Part shown: positions 50,755 to 60,046 of the stretch, piece after piece
Numbering within the stretch: position 1 is the stretch's first letter
Layout of the letters: every line of letters begins with the position of its first letter
Assembly: GCA_016191555.1 (NCBI GenBank)
Contig: JACPVX010000011.1
Coordinates: 1-64,000, forward strand
Direction: 5' to 3'
Length of the DNA: 64,000 nt
From: Bacteroidota bacterium
GTDB taxonomy: Bacteria > Bacteroidota > Bacteroidia > Cytophagales > Cyclobacteriaceae
The notes under the pieces: generated by a model
Seen by the model: only the letters and a program-made list of their open reading frames with translations
What the model was told of the DNA's origin: nothing
Database searches by the model: none
Translations under genes and position numbers: made by a program

Positions 50755-51297
50755 TTACAAATTTAAGATGCGAGCAACACGTAGTAGGCCCATCACGCTT
50801 AGGCTGTCGGTTATTTTTCCGTCCACCACCATTTGAAGTGCCTCTGTAAAGGGAAGCTTCCACACTTTCATATCGGCTTCGGTTTCTTCGCGATTAGTTG
50901 CGCCTTGCACAAGTCCTTCCGCTAAAAACATAAATCCTTCTTCATCTGATACCGAGTTCGATAAATGACTTCGCTGAATCATGCGCCAGTTGGTTGCCTC
51001 TAATCCTGTTTCTTCCCTCAGTTCGCGCTTCGCAGATTCAAGAACATCGATTTCAAGAGGCCCGCCTCCTTCCGGAATTTCCCAACTCCATTCATCCAGT
51101 GGATAACGATGCTGCCCGACCAACCACGTGTTTTGGTCTTCATCCAACGCAATAATGCCAATGGCTTTATTTTTGAAATGGATTTTTCCATAAATACCCT
51201 TGCCGCCTGCCGGGTTAATCACCTGATGCTGCTCCAGTTTGATCCACCGGTTTTCGTAAATATCTTCTGTTGAAAGTGTAGTCCAGGGGTTTTTCAT
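50755..51297 (-). CDS. NUDIX hydrolase (ADP-ribose pyrophosphatase-like)
   Basis: A 180-residue NUDIX protein of the ADP-sugar pyrophosphatase type. The catalytic half RELREETG is intact, but the first Glu of the box falls one residue early (GGPLEIDVLESAK), compared with the usual G-x5-E-x7-REUxEE spacing. This may alter metal binding or be an allowed variant. The ATG at 51297 is preferred; the frame upstream starts only with TTG. It is divergent from rnhB. Confidence 0.87.
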   Translation of the reverse strand: MKNPWTTLSTEDIYENRWIKLEQHQVINPAGGKGIYGKIHFKNKAIGIIALDEDQNTWLVGQHRYPLDEWSWEIPEGGGPLEIDVLESAKRELREETGLEATNWRMIQRSHLSNSVSDEEGFMFLAEGLVQGATNREETEADMKVWKLPFTEALQMVVDGKITDSLSVMGLLRVARILNL

Positions 51298-51410
51298 CGA
51301 ATCGAAAATAGATTCCAAATGTCAAGATTTGTTGCCACTTCGACATCACGTGTCAACCAGTAATTTTTGTTTTAATTTGTGCTTTCGTTTTTATCCGGTT
51401 ATCCTTCATC

Positions 51411-52010
51411 ATGCTTAAATCTTCCTTCACCAAAACTAAAATCGAGGCCGGTTGTGATGAGGTAGGTCGTGGTTGTTTGGCTGGCCCGGTAGTCGCGGCA
51501 GCCGTTATTCTACCAAAGAAATTTAAACACCCTCTCCTAAATGATTCTAAACAATTAAAGAAAGCCGACCGCGATCAATTGCAGGAAGAAATTAAACAGG
51601 CAGCTTTGGCTTGGGCAGTGGCCGAGGTGAGTCATGTAGAAATAGATCAGATCAATATTTTAAATGCGTCTTTCAAAGCCATGCACTTAGCACTCGATCA
51701 ACTGAAAACTCGCCCGGAGCTTTTGTTGATTGATGGAAATCGATTCAAGTCGTACCAAGATTTAGAGCACAAATGCATTATTAAAGGAGATGCCAAATTT
51801 CTATCAATAGCTGCAGCCTCTGTCCTGGCAAAAACCTACCGCGATGAATTGATGGAAAAGCTGTCAATTGAGTTTCCGGGTTACGGATGGGCAACCAATG
51901 TCGGCTACCCAACTCCCGAGCATCGTGACGGAATCAAAACCTTGGGCATCACTCCGTATCATCGCAGGTCATTTCAGTTGCTGCCTTCTCAATTGGAATT
52001 ATTTGAGTAA
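51411..52010 (+). CDS. rnhB: Ribonuclease HII
   Basis: A 199-residue enzyme removing ribonucleotides from DNA-RNA hybrids. The active-site acids lie in CDEVGRGCLAGPVVAAAVIL, LLIDGNR and the later Asp of KTYRDELM, and the conserved GYPTPEH segment near the end is present. It is first in a plus-strand run with the DUF3667 and NRDE genes. Confidence 0.95.
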   Translation: MLKSSFTKTKIEAGCDEVGRGCLAGPVVAAAVILPKKFKHPLLNDSKQLKKADRDQLQEEIKQAALAWAVAEVSHVEIDQINILNASFKAMHLALDQLKTRPELLLIDGNRFKSYQDLEHKCIIKGDAKFLSIAAASVLAKTYRDELMEKLSIEFPGYGWATNVGYPTPEHRDGIKTLGITPYHRRSFQLLPSQLELFE

Positions 52011-52018
52011 TTTGGTCA

Positions 52019-52906
52019 ATGGCATTTTCATTCTTTACAAAAAAAGAAGATCACTTTGATTACGAACTGCTACGCAAGTGCAAAGTTTGCGAGCACGAGT
52101 TTAAAGGACGGTTTTGTAATGTGTGTGGCGAAAAAGTAATTGGGCCATACGAGCGCTCTTTGCGCGAATTTTTGGATAGCCTTTTAAATGCGTTTACATT
52201 TTTGGACGGCAAATTCTGGCGAAGTTTTAAGTTGCTTGTGCTGAAGCCTGGGCAACTTTCCAGAAATATTGCGGATGGAAAGAGAGCGCCTTACATGAAG
52301 ATGATTTCGTTGTTTTTTGTGGCCAACTTTTTTTATTTCCTTTTTCCGGTTTTTGATTCTTATAACTCTTCACTCTACACGCAACTTAATTCATTAGGAA
52401 CGCACAGCATTCAGGCAAAGGCCATCGTGAAAGAGCGGGTTGAAAAAGATAAGATTGAGATAAGGGATTTTCAGCGCGACTATCAGAATCAGTCTACCAA
52501 TCTATCAAAGCTATTCATTGTGGCACTCGTGGTAGCTCTCACTATTTTTTTGACGGTGATAAATTACAGCAAACAAAATTACTTCTTTGATCATTTGTTG
52601 GTAGCGTTAGAGTTTTACAGTTTTCAGTTAATCATGAATCTGGTCATTATTGCCAATTTATTCCTTTGGATAATAAAGATCGGCAAGGGCTATGATTGGG
52701 ACCTTGGCTTTTTGCTAACGGATAAGTTTTTTACAATTCTCACATCGTTGACTCTCATTTATTTTCTATTTCGTCAGCAGATTACATTTTATCATCAAAA
52801 ATGGTATTGGGCGATACCCAGAGCAGTTCTCTTGTTGTTCTTGATAGGCCAATCTGTTCATCATTACCGCATGATGTTGTTTTATGTGACCATGTGGACC
52901 CTTTAA
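52019..52906 (+). CDS. DUF3667 membrane protein
   Basis: A 295-residue protein of a Bacteroidota family of unknown function. It begins with a zinc-ribbon-like CKVCEHEFKGRFCNVCG (residues 20-36), then LREFLDSLLNAFTFLDGKFW and LKPGQLSRNIADGKRAPY, both diagnostic. Four or five hydrophobic helices follow (about residues 95-115, 165-185, 205-230, 240-260 and 268-287). It lies 8 nt after rnhB. Confidence 0.88.
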   Translation: MAFSFFTKKEDHFDYELLRKCKVCEHEFKGRFCNVCGEKVIGPYERSLREFLDSLLNAFTFLDGKFWRSFKLLVLKPGQLSRNIADGKRAPYMKMISLFFVANFFYFLFPVFDSYNSSLYTQLNSLGTHSIQAKAIVKERVEKDKIEIRDFQRDYQNQSTNLSKLFIVALVVALTIFLTVINYSKQNYFFDHLLVALEFYSFQLIMNLVIIANLFLWIIKIGKGYDWDLGFLLTDKFFTILTSLTLIYFLFRQQITFYHQKWYWAIPRAVLLLFLIGQSVHHYRMMLFYVTMWTL

Positions 52907-52922
52907 ATTCATTCTACCGCAC

Positions 52923-53693
52923 ATGTGCCTCATTTTTTTAGCTGTCAATCAACATCCGATTTATCCGCTTATTATCGCTGCGAATCGTGATGAGTTTTAC
53001 AATCGGCAAACGGCACCGGCAGATTTTTGGAAAGATCATCCAACCATTGTGGGTGGTCGCGACTTAGAGGCGCAAGGCACTTGGATGGCCATGACTACCA
53101 CAGGCCGAATAAGCATGATTACTAATTATAGAGATCCCAAAAACATTGATCCGAAAGCCCCTTCCCGTGGTCAGTTGGTTTCTGATTTTTTAGTTTCAGA
53201 ACAAACTGCGCCAGAATATTTAAAACAGGTGGAATCGAATGGGAAACGCTACAATGGTTACAACCTGATTGTTGGGGATTTGGAATCACTTTACTATTAC
53301 TCCAATTACCGGAAAGGAATTGATCGTATTCCCAATGGCATTCACGGACTCAGCAATCATTTGCTCGACACACCTTGGCCAAAGGTAAAGAGAGGGAAAG
53401 AGCAATTTCAAACTATATTAAATGCGGGTGTCAATGCCGAAGGACTCTTTCAATTTTTGAAGAACGAAGATAAGGCCCCAGATGCGCTCTTACCTGAAAC
53501 AGGAATTGGTATTGATCGCGAGCGAGCATTGTCCTCCATGTTCATAAAAACCAGTGGCTATGGCACACGATGTTCCACCGTTATCTTAATCAATCAACAA
53601 AAGGAAGTATCGTTTACCGAGCGAGTTTACAATCTTCAAACATTTGAGTACACGGATCGCGATTATCAATTTCAGATTGTCGGTCGCGCGTAA
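52923..53693 (+). CDS. NRDE/TANGO2 family protein
   Basis: A 256-residue protein starting with Met-Cys and the NRDE signature AANRDEFYNR at about residues 20-29, followed by GGRDLEAQGTWMAM. The fold is an Ntn-hydrolase type with Cys2 as potential nucleophile. The human homologue TANGO2 is linked to acyl-CoA or haem handling, but bacterial function is unsettled. It lies 16 nt after the DUF3667 gene and ends the run; the next 147 nt contain no clear element. Confidence 0.92.
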   Translation: MCLIFLAVNQHPIYPLIIAANRDEFYNRQTAPADFWKDHPTIVGGRDLEAQGTWMAMTTTGRISMITNYRDPKNIDPKAPSRGQLVSDFLVSEQTAPEYLKQVESNGKRYNGYNLIVGDLESLYYYSNYRKGIDRIPNGIHGLSNHLLDTPWPKVKRGKEQFQTILNAGVNAEGLFQFLKNEDKAPDALLPETGIGIDRERALSSMFIKTSGYGTRCSTVILINQQKEVSFTERVYNLQTFEYTDRDYQFQIVGRA

Positions 53694-53840
53694 CATTTTC
53701 ACCACCCATCCGTCTGGTTGGTGTCATTTATCAACAAATTTCATTTTTTTAAGGCAAAATTGACTTGATTTGAAACTAATTGGCGTTGGAACAGTTCATA
53801 GGAGTTAGACTTTAAAAATCGCATCTAATCAACATACAGC

Positions 53841-54569
53841 ATGGGCAAAATCATTGAAACACACGAAATTTCTAAGGTTTATAAGATGGGTAACAACATT
53901 GTCAATGCGTTGCAATCCATTTCAATTTCCATCGACAAAGGTGAGTATGTTGCATTTATGGGTCCTTCCGGCTCTGGTAAATCTACATTGATGAACATTG
54001 TTGGGTGCCTTGATTCGCCAACCAATGGTCGATATCGATTGAATAATCAGGAGGTAGGCGAAATGACTGAGAATGAACTGGCCATGATTCGCAATAAAGA
54101 AATCGGATTTGTGTTTCAAACTTTCAATTTGTTGCCACGTGCCTCTGCTTTGGAAAATGTAGCGCTTCCGCTGATTTATGCAGGCTACTCGAAAGATGAG
54201 CGTGAAGAAATGGCCATGGCTGCTTTGGAGAGCGTGAACTTAGCTGATCGTTATCATCACAAACCCAACGAGCTTTCGGGTGGACAACGTCAACGTGTGG
54301 CTATTGCCAGAGCCTTAGTAAATAATCCATCTATTATTTTGGCCGATGAGCCAACCGGTAACTTGGATACCAAAACCAGCTACGACATCATGAATCTTTT
54401 TCAGGATTTGCATGACAAAGGAAATACAATCATTCTTGTAACACACGAAGATGACATCGCGCATTATTCGCACCGCATCATTCGCTTACGCGATGGGTTG
54501 ATTGAGTGGGATCGCAAAAATGAAAACGTAACCCGCAATCCTGCCATGGCAGAAATTCCTCACGCATAA
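53841..54569 (+). CDS. ABC transporter ATP-binding protein (LolD/MacB type)
   Basis: A 242-residue ATPase with Walker [11 protein letters not shown]-loop in VFQTFNLLP, signature [15 protein letters not shown], Walker [13 protein letters not shown] and H-loop THE. The N-terminus resembles LolD and MacB ATPases. No permease gene is adjacent: the next gene is on the opposite strand and the previous is NRDE. The membrane partner must therefore be elsewhere in the genome. Confidence 0.93.
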   Translation: MGKIIETHEISKVYKMGNNIVNALQSISISIDKGEYVAFMGPSGSGKSTLMNIVGCLDSPTNGRYRLNNQEVGEMTENELAMIRNKEIGFVFQTFNLLPRASALENVALPLIYAGYSKDEREEMAMAALESVNLADRYHHKPNELSGGQRQRVAIARALVNNPSIILADEPTGNLDTKTSYDIMNLFQDLHDKGNTIILVTHEDDIAHYSHRIIRLRDGLIEWDRKNENVTRNPAMAEIPHA

Positions 54570-54580
54570 ATTTTTATTTT

Positions 54581-55441
54581 TTACCAAAATCGAATCCCGA
54601 AGCCAATCCAAGGCAGGGCATTGAACCGATTGGCTTTGGTGAGCGAAACGCCTACGGTAAACGTCAAGCTTTTCCGACCAGTTCGTATGCCGAATAAATG
54701 CATTTGATCATTAATATTATTGCTTAGATAATTTTCAGTAACCAACAAGACAGCCTTGCTTGCTCGCAGGGCTCCACTTACCACATATAAGGGCTGGCTA
54801 TTATTTTCTCTGTTGTAAACACGACCATAGCCGATAGAAAAATTTGCATGGGGAGATCCAATCGTTGCGAAGCCATAAGCTATCAAAAACTTAGGTTCGT
54901 TTATCCAAAACCCAGTATTAGAAAAGGTGGAATAATTAATAGCACCTCCTACAATGAGTCTATTTGAAACAACCGGAAGAGTAATTCGAACATTGCCCCA
55001 TAGCATGCCATTGGGCACAAAACCACCTAACCCAACTTGAATATGGTCGGTGACTCCATAATTCAGTTGGTTGTAAATAATCCAGATATTTTGAAAATAC
55101 CATTGACCTTTGCGCAACGAATACCCACTTGGCGACAACACATAACTAACGTTTGGAATAGTTCCCCAGTATTGCCCATGAGCAATGTCGGTAGCATGAA
55201 CGATTTGTTTTTCCTTGACTTCTTTTTTAGGAATTGTGGCGAATGATTCTCCTGCATCATTTTCAATTTGTATGGTAAAAGAAGAATCATTGTTGTCAAT
55301 TATTTTACCAATAAATTCTTTTCCTGTGATGGTGCGAATTAAGTAGATGCTAGAATCAATAAGGAGAGGTTTGGATACAATTTGGCTAACCACAAGATGG
55401 TTTATCAGCAAAAAACCGGCAAGCATGACAAACTTTTTCAT
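54581..55441 (-). CDS. Outer-membrane beta-barrel-like protein, unknown function
   Basis: A 286-residue exported protein (signal peptide to about residue 20, VVSQ). A short N-terminal domain with IGKIIDNNDSSFTIQIENDA is followed by many amphipathic beta strands, ending in IGFGIRFW, the aromatic C-terminus typical of outer-membrane barrels. No named family is recognised. The ATG at 55441 is used; the longer frame starts upstream without a signal peptide. It lies 16 nt after the epimerase gene on the same strand. Confidence 0.72.
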   Translation of the reverse strand: MKKFVMLAGFLLINHLVVSQIVSKPLLIDSSIYLIRTITGKEFIGKIIDNNDSSFTIQIENDAGESFATIPKKEVKEKQIVHATDIAHGQYWGTIPNVSYVLSPSGYSLRKGQWYFQNIWIIYNQLNYGVTDHIQVGLGGFVPNGMLWGNVRITLPVVSNRLIVGGAINYSTFSNTGFWINEPKFLIAYGFATIGSPHANFSIGYGRVYNRENNSQPLYVVSGALRASKAVLLVTENYLSNNINDQMHLFGIRTGRKSLTFTVGVSLTKANRFNALPWIGFGIRFW

Positions 55442-55457
55442 GGTGTCTTTAGTCCGT

Positions 55458-55865
55458 TCATTGTTCCATCTTATCTGCACACAGCTCTACCAATACTCCA
55501 TTCGTTGTTTTAGGGTGTAAAAAAGCAATCCGTTTATTATCTGCGCCATCTTTGGGGTGTTGCGACAATAATGTAAAGCCTTCGGTTGATTTATTTTGCA
55601 TTTCCGTTTCTAATTGACTCACCCCAAAAGCTAAATGATGTATTCCTTCACCCCTTTTTTCAATAAAGGTGGCAATGGGAGAGTCGGGTCGTGTGGCTTC
55701 CAATAATTCAATTTTCACGCCTCCTACGTCAAAAAATGAAGTGCGCACTCCTTCGCTGGCAACCTCTTCAATTTTATAATGCGGTTTACCCAACAATTTG
55801 GCAAACAATTGATTCGACTCCTCCAGATTTTTAACAGCTATGCCGATGTGTTCTAATTTTTCCAT
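55458..55865 (-). CDS. mce: Methylmalonyl-CoA epimerase
   Basis: A 135-residue glyoxalase-fold enzyme that interconverts the 2R and 2S forms of methylmalonyl-CoA. Metal ligands fit LEHIGIAVKNLEES, VKIELLEA, GIHHLAFGV and GVLVELC near the end. The pair of beta-alpha-beta-beta-beta modules is complete. The mutase subunits are not in the window. It is divergent from the 55949 gene. Confidence 0.92.
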   Translation of the reverse strand: MEKLEHIGIAVKNLEESNQLFAKLLGKPHYKIEEVASEGVRTSFFDVGGVKIELLEATRPDSPIATFIEKRGEGIHHLAFGVSQLETEMQNKSTEGFTLLSQHPKDGADNKRIAFLHPKTTNGVLVELCADKMEQ

Positions 55866-55890
55866 AATGGGAGAATGGTCAGGTTTTTGC

Positions 55891-55898
55891 TAATTTTG
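55891..55898 (+). promoter_or_regulatory. Promoter -7 element before the 55949 gene
   Basis: TAATTTTG matches TAnnTTTG, 50 nt before the next ATG, in the divergent gap with mce. No -33 TTG at the proper distance is seen. Confidence 0.5.
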
Positions 55899-55948
55899 AG
55901 CTGAAATTGGGAAACTTTTAGGAGTTTCTTGAAGTTTAGTTGAACACA

Positions 55949-56371
55949 ATGCCAAAAATTAACCTCGATACGGTCAGTGATATCCATGTGGAAGCCGCCC
56001 GCGTGCAGCAACAAATCAAGGATTACCTCGGTTTGCGCACCAGCGATCTGATGTTTGAATACAGTTTGGTTGACGGAAAGACCAAATTAGACCTGATTAC
56101 CATCAATCCACGCCATAATCAGTCGTTTTTATTCCATTCTGAAACAGGTGCCGAGAAAGTCGATGCCCTGCGAAAAATGTGGGATTACGTGCAGAATTAC
56201 AAGGAAAAGGAGAATTCGTACACCATTCAATGGGTGACCAAGAGCGATAGCGAATTGCACACTTCGTATTTCCGGGCGGGCAATATTTTAGAGGCGTTGG
56301 AGAAACTCTATTACGGACGCGACAGGAACACAATTACTGTTTTTAGTGTTGTATTGAATCCGGTGTCATAA
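55949..56371 (+). CDS. Conserved hypothetical protein, 140 residues
   Basis: A cytosolic alpha/beta protein without signal or membrane segments, of a type I associate with Bacteroidota genomes but cannot name. It contains the segment KLDLITINPRHNQSFLFHSE and ends YYGRDRNTITVFSVVLNPVS. A frame extends to a TTG at 55940, but the ATG at 55949 is the better start. The Fe-S accessory gene follows 29 nt later on the same strand. Confidence 0.72.
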   Translation: MPKINLDTVSDIHVEAARVQQQIKDYLGLRTSDLMFEYSLVDGKTKLDLITINPRHNQSFLFHSETGAEKVDALRKMWDYVQNYKEKENSYTIQWVTKSDSELHTSYFRAGNILEALEKLYYGRDRNTITVFSVVLNPVS

Positions 56372-56400
56372 TATTCGTTCAAATAGATAGAAATTAAAGT

Positions 56401-56727
56401 ATGATTAGCGTTACCGAAAAAGCCAAAGAAAGACTCGTAAACCTCCGTGTAGAGGAAGGTAAGACTCAAGATCATAATATTCGTGTTTCCGTGAAGGGTG
56501 GAGGTTGCTCAGGCTTGATGTACGACTTGGGTTTTGACGCTGAAATCAAACCGGCCGATCAGGTATTTGAAGATAAAGGGATCAAAATTTTAGTAGATAA
56601 AAAGAGCCTGCTTTACTTGCTGGGCACCACACTCGATTTTTCAGACGGATTGAATGGCAAAGGCTTTCAATTTATCAACCCCAATGCTTCACGCACCTGT
56701 GGTTGTGGCGAAAGTTTTTCGGTTTAA
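56401..56727 (+). CDS. IscA/ErpA-type iron-sulfur cluster assembly accessory protein
   Basis: A 108-residue A-type carrier. The three ligand cysteines are in GGGCSGLMYDLGF and in CGCGESF at the C-terminus; the ITEKAKERLVNL-like start (SVTEKAKERLVNL) and the FINPNASRTCGCGESF end are diagnostic. It transfers Fe-S clusters to apoproteins in the cytoplasm. Its last four bases overlap the stop codon of the convergent Uma2 gene. Confidence 0.93.
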   Translation: MISVTEKAKERLVNLRVEEGKTQDHNIRVSVKGGGCSGLMYDLGFDAEIKPADQVFEDKGIKILVDKKSLLYLLGTTLDFSDGLNGKGFQFINPNASRTCGCGESFSV

Positions 56728-57305
56728 TACTGAATGAGACTGAGATCCAATTCGAACCCTTTCACAGGATATTCACCCACTAATTTTTTATCAAATCCCA
56801 CAATTTGTTGTGGCTCTCTTCCTGAGCTATAAATAAAAACAGTCTTTTGGGTAGGATCAATGAGCCAACCAAGCTGTGCACCATTGCTTATCCAGCAAGT
56901 CATTTTTATTTTTAAGTCTTCAAGATGATCAGATTTAGATCGGATTTCGATGACAAAGTCTGGGCAAATGGGTGCGAATTTATTTTTGTCTTCTTCGGAA
57001 AGAGAAGACCAATTTGCTTTCGAAACCCATGAGGCGTCAGGAGAAAGAATGGATCGATCGGGTAAAGTGAAGCCGGCAGAGGAATCAAAGGCAAATCCAT
57101 TTTTTTCGTCAACAGCCCAGTTTGCCAATTGACGAGAGATTTCCATATTCCAAAATCCGGAAAGTGAAGTAACAGGCGACATAAGTACGATTTCCAGTTT
57201 GCTATTTCTTTCAATGCGCAGGTCTTTGTTCTCCTGGCAAAACCAAAGAAACTCTTCATCGCTCATGGCGTTGGTGATGCGATCTTTTAAGATGATAGTT
57301 TCCAT
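56724..57305 (-). CDS. Uma2 family (DUF820) putative nuclease-fold protein
   Basis: A 193-residue protein with the Uma2 restriction-endonuclease-like fold. The PD-(D/E)xK-like residues fall in ILSPDASWV and FVIEIRSKSD, followed by KMTCWISNGAQLGWLIDP, the hallmark of the family. The physiological role is unknown, and many genomes carry several copies often associated with transfer. It converges with the IscA-like gene with a 4-nt overlap. Confidence 0.85.
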   Translation of the reverse strand: METIILKDRITNAMSDEEFLWFCQENKDLRIERNSKLEIVLMSPVTSLSGFWNMEISRQLANWAVDEKNGFAFDSSAGFTLPDRSILSPDASWVSKANWSSLSEEDKNKFAPICPDFVIEIRSKSDHLEDLKIKMTCWISNGAQLGWLIDPTQKTVFIYSSGREPQQIVGFDKKLVGEYPVKGFELDLSLIQY

Positions 57306-57341
57306 GTGGGAATTGTATTCTTAAAGTTAATCAAAAATCAG

Positions 57342-57758
57342 TTAAAGCGCGGCAATGCACTTCAATTCAATCGCAATGGGTGTAGGGAGTGCATTCACTT
57401 CCACGGTAGTGCGACAAGGTTGGTTCTCGGTAAAATACTGTGCGTAGATTTTATTGAACGTTTTAAAGTCATTCTTCATGTTCGTGAGGAAAACAGTAAC
57501 GTCCACGAGGTCTTTCCACTGCGCTCCTGATGATTCTAAAATCAATTTCACATTCTGAAAAACAGCATGGCACTGCTTCTCAATATCGTAAGCCACAATT
57601 TCCCCTTGATCGTTCAGTGTTACCCCGGGAATATCTTTCGAGCCACGTTGGCGTGGACCTACTCCGGAAAAAAATAATAAGTTGCCCACTCTGCGTGCGT
57701 GAGGATATGCTCCTACAGGCTCAGGTGCTTGTTGCGAAGAAATGATTTGATTTTCCAT
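57342..57758 (-). CDS. RidA family protein
   Basis: A 138-residue Rid/YjgF protein, perhaps nearer to aminomuconate deaminase-like members. The motif GNLLFFSGVGPRQRGSKDIP and the arginine in QPCRTTVEVNALP fit enamine/imine deaminases, which protect the cell from reactive 2-aminoacrylate-type products. The ATG at 57758 is used; the longer frame is not family-like. It starts 4 nt after the DUF4198 stop. Confidence 0.9.
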   Translation of the reverse strand: MENQIISSQQAPEPVGAYPHARRVGNLLFFSGVGPRQRGSKDIPGVTLNDQGEIVAYDIEKQCHAVFQNVKLILESSGAQWKDLVDVTVFLTNMKNDFKTFNKIYAQYFTENQPCRTTVEVNALPTPIAIELKCIAAL

Positions 57759-57762
57759 AGTA

Positions 57763-58566
57763 TTAGTCAATTCCAAAAACATAGCTAGCCCATAAACTCT
57801 GCCAATCAGCACCGGCCGTTTCTGACGGAATCATTTTTACGGTGCTCACCATCCATTCACCTTTGGCATTGATAGGAAATGTCAATGTGCCATCACTTTC
57901 AGTATAGAGATTTTGAAGAAAAGTGGTGGTGCCAATTTTTGTCCACACTTTTACTAATTGATGCGGGCTTGGTTTGCCATTAAATAACACGCTGCAGGTA
58001 AGGTAATCTCCTACTTTCAGGTTGTATGGATTTTTCAGTAGAATAATTTCATTGCGAAAGCCGATCTTTTTCTTGTAGGTGTCATCGGTTTTGTCACCCA
58101 CCTGAACGAGCAGTTTCGCAAATCGCTTATAATATTCTTTGGATGGAAGATTCGTGTTGTTGTTTTCTTTCCGAAGTGCAATAATGTTTTCCAGTCCGTC
58201 TTCCTCCAGGTAGCTATTGAATTTAACTGCGTCCAATTCAATGAAAGCGTTGTTGCTTTCCAATGAAATCAGATGAGTTCCAGGCTCGGTAAGTTTTAGT
58301 TGTAGTTTTTCCTTTTCTTGTGGCTTTAGTTGAGCGCGCACGTCTTTCACTTTTGCTAACTGGTGTAAATCGAGCTTCTCTACTTTGTGACGATTGAGAT
58401 CCCATACCTCGCCTTCAAAATTTTCGCCCACCATCAATTTCAGCGGCATGGTTTCACCAACAGCAAACCGATATTTTTTTGGTTGCATCCAAAACTCATG
58501 CGATGAGCAGAGTACGCTCAGCGCAAGCAAAGCGGCAACAAGCGATACTTTTTTTCGCGTCTTCAT
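57763..58566 (-). CDS. DUF4198 domain protein, secreted
   Basis: A 267-residue exported protein with a signal peptide (about 1-22) and the DUF4198 hallmark HEFWMQPKKYRFAVGE at the mature start. The rest is beta-rich and resembles periplasmic metal-uptake-linked proteins (NikM/CopC-like), but no metal motif can be assigned by eye. It overlaps the pepP stop by 4 nt (ATGA) and precedes the RidA gene. Confidence 0.85.
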   Translation of the reverse strand: MKTRKKVSLVAALLALSVLCSSHEFWMQPKKYRFAVGETMPLKLMVGENFEGEVWDLNRHKVEKLDLHQLAKVKDVRAQLKPQEKEKLQLKLTEPGTHLISLESNNAFIELDAVKFNSYLEEDGLENIIALRKENNNTNLPSKEYYKRFAKLLVQVGDKTDDTYKKKIGFRNEIILLKNPYNLKVGDYLTCSVLFNGKPSPHQLVKVWTKIGTTTFLQNLYTESDGTLTFPINAKGEWMVSTVKMIPSETAGADWQSLWASYVFGID

Positions 58567-59864
58567 TTCTTTTGATTTATTAACGTTTCAATTTCATCTG
58601 CTTCAATCGGAACGTTTCTCATTAAGTCAATATTGCGCTTCTTGCCAATCACCACGTTGTTTTCAATGCGAATGCCGAGTCCTTCCTCTTTGATGTAAAT
58701 GCCCGGCTCAATCGTCCACACCTGACCTTCCTTAACTTTTGCATGCATGTTTCCTACGTCATGCACATCTAAGCCCAACATGTGCGAAGTGCCGTGCATA
58801 AAGTATTTTTGAAAGGCTGGTTTTTCTTTCGGCTGATTTTTTACATCCGTCTTTGAAATCAGGCGCAAGCCGATCAATTCACTTTCAACCAGCTTTTGAA
58901 TTTCCTTGTGATAGTCAAAATAAACAACTCCGGGTCGCAGCATTTGGTTAGCGGCACGCATCACACGCAAAACAGAATTGTAAACATCGCGTTGTCGTTT
59001 GGTATATTTTCCGTTTACCGGAATGGATCGAGTAAGATCGGCATTGTAGTTGGCATACTCGGCACCGACATCAAGTAATAAAATATCTCCGTCTTTGCAC
59101 ACTTTATCATTTTCGATGTAATGTAGCACGCATGAATTTGCCCCCGAAGCGATAATCGGTGTGTAAGCAAATCCCCGCGAACCGTTTCGTAAAAATTCAT
59201 GCGCGTATTCGGCTTCAATTTCATATTCTTTTACGCCCGGCTTCACAAACTTTAGCACTCTGCGAAAAGCACTTTCAGTAATGTTACATGCCCGCTGCAT
59301 CAAATCAATTTCTTTGTTTGATTTCACACTTCTCAACTGAGCCATCAAAGGTGCCACCCGCTGATACTCATGCAGCGGATAATTCTTTTTACACCACTCG
59401 ATAAAACGGGCATCGCGTGTTTCGACTTTTATCTCCGAGCGATAATGTTCATTGGTATTGAGATAAACATTTTCTACTCCACCCATCGTCATCATGTGAT
59501 GAAATAGTCGACTGAATTCCGATGTCCACACAATGGTCTGCACTCCGGTCATCTCACGCGCCTCTTCTTTGGTTAGTTTGTGTCCTTCCCATGTGGCGAT
59601 CTGTTCATTTGTTTCTTGTAGGAACAATACCTCTCGGTATTTTTTATCCGGAAAATCCGGACAGATTACCAGAATGCTATTCTCCTGATCGACCCCGCTC
59701 AAATAAAAAAGATCGTTGTTTTGCCGGAAGGGGAGGTGACCATCCGCATTGGTTGGCATCAAGTCATTCGAATTGAACAAAGCCAGCGATTGAGGCTTCA
59801 GCTCCTTCGTCAATTTTTTGCGGTTCGTGACAAACAGTTGAGTATCAATTTTTTTGTATCGCAT
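58563..59864 (-). CDS. pepP: Xaa-Pro aminopeptidase (M24B)
   Basis: A 433-residue cytoplasmic metalloenzyme. The N-terminal creatinase domain starts MRYKKIDTQLFVTNR. The five ligands are in LLLDVGAEYANYNADLTRS, HGTSHMLGLDVHD, TIEPGIYIKEEG and IRIENNVVIG, in canonical order. It releases N-terminal residues before proline. It heads a minus-strand unit pepP-DUF4198-RidA coupled by a 4-nt overlap and a 4-nt gap. Confidence 0.95.
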   Translation of the reverse strand: MRYKKIDTQLFVTNRKKLTKELKPQSLALFNSNDLMPTNADGHLPFRQNNDLFYLSGVDQENSILVICPDFPDKKYREVLFLQETNEQIATWEGHKLTKEEAREMTGVQTIVWTSEFSRLFHHMMTMGGVENVYLNTNEHYRSEIKVETRDARFIEWCKKNYPLHEYQRVAPLMAQLRSVKSNKEIDLMQRACNITESAFRRVLKFVKPGVKEYEIEAEYAHEFLRNGSRGFAYTPIIASGANSCVLHYIENDKVCKDGDILLLDVGAEYANYNADLTRSIPVNGKYTKRQRDVYNSVLRVMRAANQMLRPGVVYFDYHKEIQKLVESELIGLRLISKTDVKNQPKEKPAFQKYFMHGTSHMLGLDVHDVGNMHAKVKEGQVWTIEPGIYIKEEGLGIRIENNVVIGKKRNIDLMRNVPIEADEIETLINQKK

Positions 59865-60017
59865 TCGATTCTGTTTAAAGATTCGGCTATAAAAGTAAAA
59901 TTAAAAATTGATCAGAGCCGACCGTTCAAAGAGTTAGAATTAAAGCAGGCAGAACGGCTGTTGTATTATTTGAATTTTTAAACCCAACGGATTCTATGCC
60001 TAATGCCTTGGGTTAGT

Positions 60018-60025
60018 TACCTTTG
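60018..60025 (+). promoter_or_regulatory. Promoter -7 element of lepA
   Basis: TACCTTTG matches TAnnTTTG, 21 nt before the lepA ATG. No TTG lies at the ideal distance upstream. The rest of the 182-nt gap after pepP's start shows no other element. Confidence 0.6.
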
Positions 60026-60046
60026 CCCTTCAAAATCTTGAAATAA

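Noticed and set aside
53694..53725. CACCA/TGGTG inverted repeat after the NRDE gene as a terminator
   Set aside because: The stem is only about 5 bp with a long loop and no T run follows.
59865..60046. tRNA or small RNA in the largest gap (pepP-lepA)
   Set aside because: No cloverleaf, TTCRA loop or long hairpin is seen; only the lepA -7 element stands out.
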